From Erinaceus europaeus (taxonomy: Eukaryota > Chordata > Mammalia > Eulipotyphla > Erinaceidae), in assembly GCF_950295315.1 (NCBI RefSeq), contig NC_080171.1:116059064-116123063 (forward strand): a DNA stretch of 64,000 nucleotides. The letters run 5' to 3'. The notes below the pieces were generated by a model, which was given only the letters and a program-made list of their open reading frames with translations, ran no database searches and was not told where the DNA came from. Below, one piece after another: positions 51,459 through 62,706 of the stretch (positions are counted from its first letter, which is position 1; the number at the start of each line of letters is the position of its first letter). The translations under genes were made by a program, and so were the position numbers.

Positions 51459-54400
51459 ATGGCGTTAAAATATCTTCAATCTTTGATATCAATAAATGTC
51501 AATGGCCTGAATTCACCTATTAAAAGACACAGAGTAGGAAGATGGATCAGAAAACACAACCCAACAATATGTTGTCTACAGGAAACTCACCTAACGCAAC
51601 AAGACAAACACAGACTTAAAGTGAAAGGATGGAAAACTATCATTCAAGCCAATGGCCCACAAAAAAGGGCAGGAACAGCTATTCTCATATCTGACATGAT
51701 AGACTTTAAAATACATAAGATTAAAAAAGATAGGAATGGACACTACTTAATGCTCAGAGGACCAGTCAATCAAGAGGACTTAACAATTATTAATATCTAT
51801 ACACCCAATGAGAAGCCATCTAAATACATCAAACTTCTACTGAAAGAGCTACAGCAATATATTAACAGTAACACAATCATAGTAGGGGACTTCAACACCC
51901 CACTATCTCAACTTGACAGATCATCCAGGAAGAAAATCAGTAAAGACATAAGGGAGCTAAATGAAGAGATAGATAAACTAGAACTATTGGACATTTTCAG
52001 AGTCATTCATCCCAAGAAACTGGAATACACATTTTACTCAAATCCACATGGATCATTCTCAAGGATAGACCATATGTTAGGCCACAAAGACAGCATCAGC
52101 CTATTCAAGAGCACTGAAATCATCCCAAGCATCTTCTCAGACCACAGTGGAATTAAACTAACACTTAACAATCAACAAAAGATTAGTAACAGTTCCAAAA
52201 TGTGGAAGCTCAACAGTACACTTCTTAACAACTTCTGGGTCAAAGAGGAAATCAAGGAAGAAATCAAAATGTTTCGAGAGTTCAATGAAAATGAGGACAC
52301 AAGCTATCAAAATATTTGGGACACAGCTAAAGCAGTCCTAAGAGGGAAGTTCATAGCTATACAAGCACACATTAGGAAACAAGAAAAGGCACAAATAAAC
52401 AGCCTGATTGCACATCTTAAAGACCTAGAAGAAGACAACAAAGGAACCCTAAAGCAACCAGAAGGACAGAAATTACTAAAGTTAGGGCAGAAATAAATAA
52501 CATTGAGAATAGGAAAACCATACAAAAGATCAATGAAAGTAAATGTTGGTTCTTCGAAAGAGTAAACAAAATCGACAAACCTTTAGCCAGACTCACAAAA
52601 CAAAAAAGGGAGAAGACCCAAATAAATCAGATAGTAAATGAAAGAGGAGATATCACAACAGACATTGCAGAAATTCAACATATCATGCGAGGCTTCCATG
52701 AACAACTATATGCCACCAAGTTAGAGAACCTGGAAGAAATGAATGATTACCTAGATACCTACCAACTTCCAAAACTAAGTAAAGAGGAAGTGGATAACAT
52801 GAACAGGCCCATCACAGCTAATGAAATTGAAACAGTTATCAAAAATCTTCCCAAAAATAAAAGTCCTGGACCAGATGGTTTTACAAATGAATTCTACAAA
52901 ACCTTCAAAGAAGAACTAATACCTCTACTTTTAAAAGTCTTCCAGAAGATTGAAGACACTGGAATACTCCCTGCCAGCTTCTATGAAGCCAACATCACCC
53001 TGATACCAAAAGCAGACAGGGACACAACCAAAAAAGAAAACTACAGACCAATATCTCTGATGAACATAGATGCGAAAATATTGAACAAAATTCTAGCCAA
53101 CCGGATACAGCAGTATATCAAAAAGATTGTTCATCATGACCAAGTGGGGTTTATCCCAGGCATGCAAGGTTGGTTTAATATATGTAAATCAATCAATGTG
53201 ATCCACCACATCAACAAAAGCAAGACCAAAAACCACATGGTCATATCAATAGATGCAGAGAAAGCCTTTGACAAAATACAACATCCCTTTATGATCAAAA
53301 CACTACAAAAAATAGGAATAGATGGAAAATTCCTGAAGATAGTGGAGTCTATATATAGCAAACCTACAGCCAACATCATACTCAATGGTGAAAAACTGGA
53401 AGCCTTTCCCCTCAGATCAGGTACTAGACAGGGCTGCCCACTATCACCATTACTATTCAACATAGTGTTGGAAGTTCTTGCCATAGCAATCAGGCAGGAG
53501 CAAGGAATTAAAGGAATACAGATTGGAAGAGAAGAAGTCAAACTCTCCTTATTTGCAGATGACATGATAGTATACATGGAAAAACCTAAGGAATCTAGCA
53601 AGAAGCTTTTGGAAATCATCAGGCAATACAGTAATGTGTCAGGCTATAAAATTAACATTCAAAAGTCAGTGGCATTCCTCTATGCAAACACTAAGTTAGA
53701 AGAAATTGAAATCCAGAAATCAGTTCCTTTTTCTATAGCAACAAAAACAATAAAATATCTAGGAATAAACCTAACCAAAGAAGTGAAAGACTTGTATACT
53801 GAAAATTATGAGTCACTACTCAAAGAAATTGAAAAAGACACAAAGAAGTGGAAAGATATTCCATGCTCATGGGTTGGAAGAATTAACATCATCAAAATGA
53901 ATATATTACCCAGAGCCATCTACAAATTTAATGCTATCCCCATCAAGATCCCAAGCACATTTTTTAGGAGAATAGAACAAATGCTACAAATGTTTATCTG
54001 GAACCAGAAAAGACCTAGAATTGCCAAAACAATCTTGAGAAAAAAGAACAGAACCGGAGGCATCACACTGCCAGATCTCAAACTATATTATAGGGCCATT
54101 GTCATCAAAACTGCTTGGTACTGGAACATGAACAGACACACTGACCAGTGGAATAGAATTGAGAGCCCAGAAATGAGGCCCCACACCTATGGACATCTAA
54201 TCTTTGACAAAGGGGCCCAGACTATTACATGGGGAAAGCAGAGTCTCTTCAACAAATGGTGTTGGAAACAATGGGTTGAAACATGCAGAAGAATGAAGCT
54301 GAATCACTGTATTTCACCAAATACAAAAGTAAATTCCAAGTGGATCAAGGACTTGGATGTTAGACCAGAAACTATCAGATACTTAGAGGAAAATATTGGC

Positions 54401-55282
54401 AGAACTTTTTTCCGCATAAATTTTAAAGACATTTTCAATGAAACGAATCCAATTACAAGGAAGACTAAGGCAAGTATAAACCTATGGGACTACATCAAAT
54501 TAAAAAGCTTCTTCACAGCAAAAGAAACCACTACCCAAATCAAGAGACCCCTCACAGAATGGGAGAAGATCTTTACATGCCATACATCAGATAAGAGTTT
54601 AATAACCAACATATATAAAGAGCTTACCAGACTCAACAACAAGACAACAAATAACCCCATCCAAAAATGGGGGGAGGAATTGGACAGAATATTTACCACA
54701 GAAGCGATCCAAAAGGCCGAGAAACACATGAAAAAATGCTCCAAGTCTCTGATTGTCAGAGAAATGCAAATCAAGACAACAATGAGATATCACTTCACTC
54801 CTGTGAGAATGTCACACATCAGAAAAGGTAACAGCAGCAAATGCTGGAGAGGATGTGGGGTCAAAGGAACCCTCCTGCACTGCTGGTGGGAATGTCAATT
54901 GGTCCAACCTCTGTGGAGAAAAGTCTGGAGAACTCTCAGAAGGCTAGAAATGGACTTACCCTATGACCCTGCAATTCCCCTCCTGGGGATATATCCTAAG
55001 GAACCCAACACATCCATCCAAAAATATCTGTGTACACATATGTTCTTGGCAGCACAATTTGTAATAGCCAAAACCTGGAAGCAACCCAGGTGTCCAACAA
55101 CAGATGAGTGGCTGAGCAAGTTGTGGTATATATACACAATGGAATACTACTCAGCTGTAAAAAATGGTGACTTCACCGTTTTCAGCCGATCTTGGATGGA
55201 CCTTGAAAAAATCATGTTGAGTGAAATAAGTCAGAAACAGAAGGATGAATATGGGATGATCTCACTCTCAGGCCGAAGTTGA
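51459..55282 (+). pseudogene. L1 copy 3 ORF2, single frameshift
   Basis: The frame is open from the ATG at 51459 to about 52435, and again from there to TGA at 55280-55282. The two parts are in different frames because one A is missing after gaagaagac (copy 1 has gaagaagaac). With that base the ORF would be 3825 bp, 1274 residues. The endonuclease ([25 protein letters not shown]) is in the first part. The RT ([20 protein letters not shown] at about 53552-53563) and the CWRGC...HCWWEC motif (about 54842-54895) are in the second. All visible catalytic motifs are present. As it stands it makes only the endonuclease half. Confidence 0.93.
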
Positions 55283-55470
55283 AAAACAAGATTAGAAAAG
55301 AAAACACAAGTCTAACCTGAAATGGAATTGGAGTATTACACCAAAGTAAAAGACTCTGGGGTGGGTGGGTGGGTGGGGAGAATACAGGTCCATGAAAAAT
55401 GATGAATGAAATAGTGGGGGTTGTATTGCTAAATGGGAATCTGGGGAATGTTATGCATGTAAAAAAAAAA

Positions 55471-56010
55471 AAAGAAGTAGAAACGCAAAGCAGAAATTGA
55501 CTGAGTTTGGAGTATGGCACCAAAGTAAGAAAGCAGAAGTATACTAGAGTTTGCAGTGAGTACCTCCCTAATACTTCCTCTCCACTTTTCCAAGCTTTGG
55601 GTCCATGATTGCTCAACAATTTGTTTGGCTTTGTATGTTAACTCTCTTTTCAGTCACCAGGTTCCAGGTATCATCAGGATGCCGACCAGACTTCCCTGGA
55701 TTGAAGACACCACCAATGTGTCCTGGAGCTCAGCTTCCCCAGAGACCCATCCTACTAGGGAAAGAGAGAGGCAGACTGGGAGTATGGACCGACCAGTCAA
55801 CGCCCATGTTCAGCGAGGAAGCAATTACAGAAGCCAGACCTTCTACCTTCTGCAACCCTCAATGACCCTGGGTCCATGCTCCCAGAGGGATAGAGAATGG
55901 GAAAGCTATTGGGGGAGGGGGTGGGATATGGAGATTGGGCGGTGGGAATTGTGTGGAGTTGTACCCCTCCTACCCTATGGTTTTGTTAATTAATCCTTTC
56001 TAATAAAAAA
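55471..56010 (+). mobile_element. R segment attached to L1 copy 3
   Basis: Follows the L1 A13 run. The first ~50 bp resemble an L1 3' UTR; R sequence starts at aaagcagaagta within the intron, crosses the splice acceptor (ttttcag near 55650) unspliced, and runs to the R 3' end. It holds the 145-codon frame 55556-55993, which is also open in copy 2. Confidence 0.9.
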
Positions 56011-56045
56011 AAAATAAATAAATAAAATAAAAAAATAAAACATAA

Positions 56046-56400
56046 AAAATAATCCTATTTCTAGAAAACTCTCTAGAGTGACAGATCCTCTGATTCATTC
56101 TCTTCAGAAATGTGCCAAGGAGATATCATTACATCACTTTACACATGAGGGCACAGATGTAGTCTCATGACACAGACTCATTAAGTATAAGTTTAATATG
56201 TGAACTTTGGCTTATACTCATATCGACATCAGACCAGGATATAACAAAGCCTCTTGGATAAACCACCTGGACATCTTTTTGCTCACTTTTTGGAGGGGTA
56301 TTTTGATTTGTGCATTATGCAGTCCTGCCAGCTCTAATAATTTCATTAGTCTTTTGTAGTTGGAATGATGATATATTTTTCCCATTCAGTTCCCTTCCTT
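56046..56400 (+). other. Second 3'-transduced block of L1 copy 3
   Basis: About 355 bp that matches nothing else in the window, followed by ttttaataaa and an A run. It should be a copy of the DNA downstream of the parental L1. Confidence 0.75.
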
Positions 56401-56730
56401 TTAATAAAAAAAAAAAAAAAAAAAGTTCCATGAATGGTAGAGCAGTGTTGTGGTGTGTGTCTCTCTTTCTTTCTCTGCCTGTTTCCTTCTCTAGAAAGGA
56501 AAAAAATATTCAGAATGTTGGCCTGGAAGTAGTGGTATAGCACACATGCTAGTTCCCAGTACTGGAAGATAAATAAATAAGCAAGCAAAGCAAACAAGTC
56601 ATAGATTGGGTGGTTTGAACAAACATTTGTTTCTCTTAATTCTGGAGATAAGAAGTCCAAGATTAAGACTCAGCCAAGTCTAGGGTCTGGTTTAAGACGA
56701 CTTCCTGGTTCATAGATGACCCTCTTCTTT

Positions 56731-57702
56731 TTTTTTAATTTATTTTTTATTTAAGAAAGGATAAATTAACAAAACCATAGGGTAGAAGGGGTACAGCTCC
56801 ACACAATTCCCACCACCCAATATCCATATCCCATCCCCTCCCCTGATAGCTTTCCCATTCTCTATCCCTCTGGGAGTATGGACCCAGGGTCATTGTGGGT
56901 TGCAGAAGGTGGAAGGTCTGGCTTCTGTAATTGCTTCCCCGGTGAACATGGGCGTTGACTGGTCGGTCCATACTCCCAGTCTGCCTCTGTCTTTCCCTAG
57001 TAGGGTGGGTCTCTGGGGAAGCAGAGCTCCAGGACATATTGGTGGGGTCTTCAGTCCAGGGAAGCCTGGCCGGCATCCTGATGGCATCTGGAACCTGGTG
57101 GCTGAAAAGAGAGTTAACATACAAAGCCAAACAAATTGTTGAGCAATCATGGACCCAAAGGTTGGAATAGTGGAGAGGAAGTGTTAGGGAGGTACTCACT
57201 GCAAACTCTAGTGTACTTCTGCTTTCAGGTATATATTTTGCACTTGTTTATGGATACATGTGAATATATGCTCTCTCTCATAGAACCTGGTGTATATCTA
57301 GGTTTGGGGACTTTGTTAGAAAGTGATCCACCTGGGATTACTCACCTCAGTAATGAAGCTAAAGGGTTGTCATTCCATACCTGAAGTCTCTGGACACAAT
57401 CTGAGCTGAAGAATGTTGAGGTGGCAATCCTTGCATGGATTAGGCTGTGATTGGCTGATGCAATATTATTTGATATGGATTGGGAGAGGCATATGGGAAA
57501 GTGGGCCCTAACCTAAGGTTCCAGGACTGGGGGAAGTAGAGGCTCTATAGTGGAGATGTGAGGTTCCTGCTGTCTTAGGGTTCAAAAAGACAATGGATAG
57601 TTAATGTTATCATCACATTGTTTGGTAATTGGGTTAACTTTGAAAAGTCCTTTTGTTAGGGTTTGCTGTATAGTACCCAGTCTCTTGTAAATAGCTGTGC
57701 CA
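56731..57702 (-). mobile_element. R retroposon, unspliced copy
   Basis: A complete unit of about 970 bp, antisense, bounded by the 13-bp TSD gaccctcttcttt at 56718-56730 and 57703-57715, with a T-rich (sense A-rich) tail after a sense aaataaa. The sense start is tggcacagctatttacaaga. A GTGAGT donor (plus-strand acctcac near 57341-57346) and a ctcttttcag acceptor (57102-57111) bound a 244-bp intron that is missing from the 39846 copy. A 150-codon frame covers 56747-57199. No known family is recognised; the TSD length and tail argue against a solo LTR and for L1-type retroposition. Confidence 0.85.
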
Positions 57703-57757
57703 GACCCTCTTCTTTCTTGTTGTGTTTTCATATGGTGGAAAAGAAATAAAAGAGACA

Positions 57758-57888
57758 GGGTGTGGGGAGTGGTAGCATAATGATTATACAAAATGGCTTT
57801 CATGCCTGAGGCTCCACTGAGGTCCAAGGTCCAATCTCCATAAGGCACCACCATAAACCAGACCGGAACAGTGTCTGGTAAATAACCA
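57758..57888 (+). mobile_element. SINE C, diverged
   Basis: gtggtagcataatgattata to aacagtgtctggtaaat. Confidence 0.8.
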
Positions 57889-58075
57889 TTGCTCTGTCTC
57901 CCTGGTCTGCTCAGAAGGTCTCTGTTTACAAGGACACTGAATCTATTCATGAGGATTCTGCCCTCATGACCTCCCAAAGGCCCCACTTCCTCACCCATCA
58001 CATTCAGAGGCAGGATTTCCATATGTGAATTTGGGGGTGGGGAACACACATTTGGTCTATAATAGGAACATGTTA

Positions 58076-58191
58076 GGGTAGGGGTAGACAGCATAATGGT
58101 TATGCAGAGACTCTCATTCCTGAGGCTCCAAAGTCCCCGCACCACTGTAAGCCAGAGCTGAGCAGTGCTCTGGTTAAAAATAAATAAATAA
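58076..58191 (+). mobile_element. SINE C
   Basis: gtagacagcataatggttat to gcagtgctctggttaaaaat. Confidence 0.9.
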
Positions 58192-58400
58192 CCCCACCTG
58201 CAGGGGAGTCGCTTTCACAGGCGGTGAAGCAGGTCTGCAGGTGTCTGTCTTTGTCTCTCCCTCTCAGTCTTCCCCTCCTCACTCCATTTCTCTCTGTCCT
58301 ATCCAACAACAACATCATCATCAACAACAAAAAACAACAAGGGCAACAAAAGGAAAAATAAATATAATAATAAATAAATAAATTTTTTTTTTAAAAAAAG
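58192..58400 (+). mobile_element. SINE A, 5'-truncated
   Basis: Starts ccccacctgcaggggagtcg right after the tail of the SINE C; complete tail. Confidence 0.9.
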
Positions 58401-58729
58401 AACACATTCAGCTTACACAGTGGGCAAGTTAGAAGTACCTGCCAGACAGATAATAAACCTCAGATGCAGAACAATACCAGTTGAGCAGATGGTGAATAAT
58501 ACTTCCTTGTCCATCAGTTTGCTGGCGTGTTCTTTGGAATTCCTCGTGGAATTCCCCGGTTTGACTTAGATTCGGTTGCCTACAGTAGTTAAGTGTAGTT
58601 GTTTGCAAACCCTTTCCTGACTTCCTGCCTTTTCTTGTCTCTATTCTCCACTCCCTCAACAGCATTTCTAGCATCATGCCACACAATGAGTTCTTGGATT
58701 CAGATGTCCATCTCAGGACTCAATTCTGG
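58401..58729. other. No feature seen
   Basis: Non-repetitive sequence; two short opposite-strand frames without domains. Confidence 0.45.
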
Positions 58730-58904
58730 GAAAACCCAAATGGATGCCTTTTTCTGTGTAATAATTGTACTTTTGGGTTTTATCCAAAGGAAATAATCAT
58801 TTTACAGGAAGAGGGAGATGAATGTTTCTTCTCTCCCCCCCCCAAAAAAAAAAGGCACTACAGCATTTATTTATTTATTCTCTTTTGTTGCCCTTGCTAT
58901 TTTT

Positions 58905-59460
58905 TTTTGATTTTTTAATATTTATTTATTCCCTTTTGTTGCCCTTTTATTGTTGATGTTATTGAAGTCATTGTTGTTGTATAAGACAGAGAGAAATGGA
59001 GAGAGAAGACGGAGAAGGGGAGCGAAAGACAGACACCTGCAGACCTGCTCCACTGCCTATGAAGTGACTCCCCTGCAGGTGGGAAGCCTGGGGCTCGAAC
59101 CGAGATCCTTCCTCTGGTCCTTGCTCTTTGCGACACGTGTTTTTTTTTTTTTTTTTTTTAATTCCCTTTTTGTTGCCCTTGTTTCGTTGCTGTAGTTATT
59201 ATTATTGTTGTTGTCGTCGTTGTTGGATAGGACAGAGAGAAATGGAGAGAGGAGGGGAAGACAGAGAGGGGGAGAGAAAGACAGACACCTGTAGACCTGC
59301 CTCACCGCCTGTGAAGCGACTCCCCTGCAGGTGGGGAGCCGGGGCTTGAACCGGGATCCTTACGCCGGTCCGCTTTGCGCCACGTGCGCTTAACCCGCTG
59401 CGCTACAGCCCGACTCCCGCGACACGTGTTCTTAACTGGCTGCACTACTGCCCCAACTCC
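58905..59460 (-). mobile_element. SINE A, middle level of nest
   Basis: Tail and body at 58905-59140; head end at 59419-59460 (ctggctgcactactgcccc). Interrupted by the inner SINE. Confidence 0.88.
59141..59418 (-). mobile_element. SINE A, inner level of nest
   Basis: Complete and the youngest of the three. TSD gcgacacgtgt at 59130-59140 and 59419-59429. Confidence 0.95.
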
Positions 59461-59790
59461 CCTTGCACTTGTTATTTTATTGTTGTAGTTATTGTTGTTG
59501 TTACTGATGCCATTGTTGTTAGGTAGGACAGAGAGAAAAGGAGAGAGGAAGGGAAGACAGAGAGGGGGAGAGAAAGACAGACACCTGCAGACCTGCCTCA
59601 CCGCTTGTGAAGTGACCACCCTGCAGGTGGGGAACCGGGGGCTCAAACTGGGATCCTTAAGCTGGTCCTTGCGCTTTGCACCACCTGTGCTTAAACCGCT
59701 GTGCTACCGCCCGACTCCCACTACAGCATTTTATATAAGAAAAATTGGAAATACTTGAAACATCCAACAAAGATTGATTCAGTCATTCCC

Positions 59791-59959
59791 CCCCAGCCAC
59801 ATTTATTTTACATTAGTGGCATTCTAGGCATAATAACTGGTCCTTGGGCTGCTAAACAGAGTTGAAAGGGAGAACAGGACAGGAAACAAACAAGATGGTG
59901 ATGAGACCTAAATTGAGAATGCAGCAGGGAGAGACAGGGAGTAGATGACAGTAGTGAGA
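59791..59959. other. No feature seen
   Basis: Short non-repetitive stretch. Confidence 0.4.
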
Positions 59960-59971
59960 GAGAGAATTCTT

Positions 59972-60253
59972 TTTTTTATTATTTTATTTAAAAATTTTTT
60001 TTATTTATTTAAAAAAATTTAAATTCATTCCCTTTGGTTGCCCTTGGTTTTTGTTGTTGTTGTTGTTGTAGTTATTGTTGTTGTTGGATAGGATAGAGAG
60101 AAATTGAGAGAGGAGGGGAAGACAGACACCTGCAGACCTGCTTCACCGCTTGTGAAGCGATTCCCCTGCAGGTGGGGAGCCGGAGGCTCGAACCGGGATC
60201 CTTATGTGTCGCGCCACCTGTGCTTAACCCACTTCGCTACCACCCGACTCCCG
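59972..60253 (-). mobile_element. SINE A
   Basis: Tail has grown AT-rich; body short. TSD gagagaattctt at 59960-59971 and 60254-60265. Confidence 0.93.
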
Positions 60254-60265
60254 GAGAGAATTCTT

Positions 60266-60612
60266 AAAAGGCAGAAAATCAATTGACCCACTAGAGCTAG
60301 AAGACAAAGGACAGGGAGATGTTGAAAACTTGGGTTTGTGAATGCGTGATGCTACTAACTAGGGTAGAGAATATAGGAGAAGATGCCAGGTTTAAAGCTA
60401 GAATTCTCCTGAGAATCAGACTGGGGAATGGAGGCTAGCGTGGAGGAGGGTCAGGGATGCACAAAGGGCAGAGGAGCCCAAAAGATGGTGGTAGAAAGAT
60501 TTCAGCACTTCAGTGCCAGGCATCATGCGATGACTTGCTTTTGTTTTGTTTTTACACAACGCCAGGGAATGAATGCATTCCCTCACACATGGACTATAGC
60601 ACTAAGAACAGT
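60266..60612. other. No feature seen
   Basis: Non-repetitive; two overlapping 105-codon frames (60428-60774) run into a SINE and show no domain. Confidence 0.45.
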
Positions 60613-60614
60613 CT

Positions 60615-60742
60615 TCTTTTTCTTTTTTATTTTGGGGGGGGGTGTACCACAGCACTACTCTGCTACCCATGGAGCAACCCTAGTGACATCTGTGGTGTTG
60701 GGGCTCGAACCCACAGCCTCATACATGGTGAGGTATGCACAC
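60615..60742 (-). mobile_element. Old SINE (E-type)
   Basis: taccacagcactactctgct, then gttggggctcgaacccacag. Confidence 0.6.
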
Positions 60743-60761
60743 TGAAGACGACCTTAGTTGT

Positions 60762-60916
60762 TTTTTTTTTTTAATTTTATTCTTCTTATCATTATTATTT
60801 TTAACCAGAGCACTCCTCAGCTCTGGCTTATGGTGATGCAGGGGATTGAACCTGGGACTTTGGAGACTCAGGCATAAGAGTCTGTTTGTATAACCATTAT
60901 GCTGTCTACCCCTGCA
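60762..60916 (-). mobile_element. SINE C
   Basis: accagagcactcctcagctc to taaccattatgctgtctacc. Confidence 0.9.
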
Positions 60917-60917
60917 C

Positions 60918-61262
60918 ACCACCTTAGATCTTAACAGTTTTCTTAAAATTTTCAAGTTTCAGGAGTTTATACTATATGTGCCCTTCAAATATTCTCAGAA
61001 ATCATCAACAGACATTCTCATTTTTCTCAAGTTCTCAGGGCTGTTAAAAATAACTCTCATTCTTGCTCATCCAGTAATTCAGACCACTGTAAACCATGTC
61101 ATCTACTCTGAGAAAGAACTGAAGGTCAGTCAGTGGTGATATGATGTCTCCCCCGTGGGAGGAACACACGGTGTCACTTGGAAAGTATAGCCTTTCTCTC
61201 CCCCATCTGCTTTTCTTGCCTGAAATTCTGTAAACTTCTAGAACTGTAAATAAATTAAGCCA
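60918..61262. other. No feature seen
   Basis: Non-repetitive sequence. Confidence 0.45.
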
Positions 61263-61263
61263 C

Positions 61264-61386
61264 GAAAATATCACAGTGGTTTATGCATCAGATTTTTATG
61301 TCTGAGGCTTGGAGGTTCCAGGCTCAATCACCCAACATAACTATCCCAAGCCAGAGATGAGCAGTGCTCTGGTTAAAAAAATAAGA
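61264..61386 (+). mobile_element. SINE C, diverged
   Basis: aatatcacagtggtttatgc to gatgagcagtgctctggtt. Confidence 0.8.
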
Positions 61387-61387
61387 T

Positions 61388-61624
61388 AGGGGTTGGGTGG
61401 TAGCACCGTGGGACTGGCAAGGATCCCGGTTCCCCACATGCAGGGGGCTGGCTTCGAGGCAGTGAAGCAGGTCTGCAGGTGTCTGTCTTTCTCTCCCCCT
61501 CTCTGTCTTCCCCTCCTCTCTCCATTTCTCTCTGTCCTATCCAACAACAATGACAACATTAATAATAACAACAACAAAGGCAATAAAATGGGGGAAATGA
61601 GGCAATAATAATAATATAATAAAT
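61388..61624 (+). mobile_element. SINE A with head deletions
   Basis: ggttgggtggtagcaccgtg is joined to ggactggcaaggatcccgg; part of box B is also gone. Body and tail normal. Confidence 0.88.
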
Positions 61625-61649
61625 CTGTATTGTTTAAATTCACAAAGTG

Positions 61650-61680
61650 GGGCTGGGAAAATAGCATAGTGATTATGTTG
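61650..61680 (+). mobile_element. SINE C head fragment
   Basis: gggaaaatagcatagtgatt then unrelated DNA. Confidence 0.6.
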
Positions 61681-61936
61681 AGGCCATGAGGCCATAAAAT
61701 TAACAGGAAGTACCTGGGGGGAACAAAGACACTGCTGCATCTTGCCAGAACACATGTTCCCCAAGCACACAGGGTTCCCATTCCATTGGGGAAGGAAATA
61801 GGTGTTGCAAGGAGAAATGGGAATAGTAACAGGTGTGAGTGTGGCTTAGAAAGGAAGTGAAGGTGGGGGTTATAAGTTTATGTGTGGTCTTGGTGTCTGC
61901 CGGGGTGGGCCTGCCAACATGTGAGTGAGTAAAAGG

Positions 61937-62166
61937 GAGGCTGAGTGGTGGTGCAGCTAGTTGAGCGCACATGTTACAATGCACAAGGGCACAGGTTCAA
62001 GCCTCAGGTACCCACCTGCAGGGGGAAAGCTTTGCGAGTGGTAAAGCAGTGTTTCAGCTGTCTCTCTCTCTTTCTATCTCTCTCTCTCTCTCCATCTTCA
62101 TTACCCCTTCCCTCTTGATTTCTGGCTGTCTCTATCCAATAAATAAGGATAATAAAATTTTTTTTA
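61937..62166 (+). mobile_element. SINE B
   Basis: aggctgagtggtggtgcagc head, ctctctct tract in the body (about 62060-62095), aataaataagg tail. Confidence 0.9.
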
Positions 62167-62174
62167 AAGTTGCA

Positions 62175-62240
62175 CGTCTCAATCCCCTGCACCACCATAA
62201 TCAATCCCTTGCACCACCATAAACCAAAAAAAAAAAAGAA
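62175..62240 (+). mobile_element. SINE C middle fragments, duplicated
   Basis: tcaatcccctgcaccaccat and tcaatcccttgcaccaccat stand in tandem, then an A-run. ttgcacgtc occurs before (62171) and after (62250). Confidence 0.75.
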
Positions 62241-62254
62241 AAAAAGAATTGCAC

Positions 62255-62338
62255 GTCAACCCAAAACCTGGGTCCTTGAAAGAGTTCTTCCTCTTATTAC
62301 TATGTGTGCTTAACTGGGCACAACACTGCCTAGCCCCC
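62255..62338 (-). mobile_element. SINE B head fragment
   Basis: aaaacctgggtccttgaaag to gcacaacactgcctagcccc. Confidence 0.7.
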
Positions 62339-62339
62339 C

Positions 62340-62534
62340 TCTTTTATTTAATTTATTTATTTTCTGATAGAGATAGAGAAACAGAGAGGGTGGGAGACAG
62401 AGAAATAAAGATACCTGCAACACAGTTCCACCACTCATGACCCTTCCCTCCAGACAAGGACTAGGAATTTGGCCCAAGGCCCTTATGCATGGTAACATGT
62501 GTTTGCTCTACTAGGCGCACCACTGCCCAGCTCT
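62340..62534 (-). mobile_element. SINE B, diverged
   Basis: ttatttattttctgatagag to gcgcaccactgcccagctc. Confidence 0.82.
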
Positions 62535-62569
62535 AAATTGCATTATTATTTTTTAAAAATATTTAATTT

Positions 62570-62705
62570 AGTGGTTTGGCAGTGGATAAAGCACTGGATT
62601 CTCAACCATGAGGTCCTGAGTTCAATCCCCAGTAGCACATGTACCAGAGTGATGTCTGGTTCTTTCTCTCTCTCCCCATCTTTCTCATGAATAAATAAAT
62701 TTTCA
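62570..62705 (+). mobile_element. SINE D
   Basis: ttggcagtggataaagcact to catgaataaataaattttc. Confidence 0.9.
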
Positions 62706-62706
62706 A

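Larger units (their letters stand above)
49816..56420 (+). mobile_element. L1 copy 3, nearly intact, with two 3' transductions
   Basis: Insertion of about 6.6 kb flanked by aaaagttccatg at 49804-49815 and 56421-56432. Order: 5' UTR (four TCTCC units, lacking about 35 bp of the copy 2 start); intact ORF1; ORF2 with one frameshift; 3' UTR ending early at atgcatgt plus A13; an R segment (55471 to about 56010) with A-rich tail; about 360 bp of non-repetitive DNA; and a final A21 run. Each extra block ends in its own A-tail, the signature of serial 3' transduction. Confidence 0.9.
49420..56530 (+). mobile_element. SINE E split by a SINE A and L1 copy 3
   Basis: The head is at about 49420-49516 (ggacttgggttcaaggccta). 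The body and tail are at 56421-56530 (gttccatgaatggtagagca). Joined, the two give a normal E-type order, which independently fixes the far end of the L1 insertion at 56420. Confidence 0.75.
58869..59717 (-). mobile_element. SINE A, outer level of nest
   Basis: Tail at 58869-58904; the rest at about 59461-59717, head ending taccgcccgactccc. Interrupted by the middle-level SINE. Confidence 0.88.
58730..59790 (+). mobile_element. Ancient L1 remnant split by a SINE nest (tentative)
   Basis: acttttgggttttatccaaa at about 58769, and aaaaattggaaatacttgaa with acatccaacaaagattgatt at 59742-59780, look like old L1 ORF2 end sequence in the right order. cactacagcattt flanks the nest (58856 and 59718). 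Confidence 0.45.

Noticed and set aside
56731..57702. R as a solo LTR
   Set aside because: TSD is 13 bp, there is an A-rich tail, and a spliced copy exists; LTRs give 4-6 bp duplications and no A-tail.
60428..60774. Two overlapping 105-codon frames as a possible gene
   Set aside because: They run into an old SINE, contain homopolymer-coded Phe runs and show no domain.
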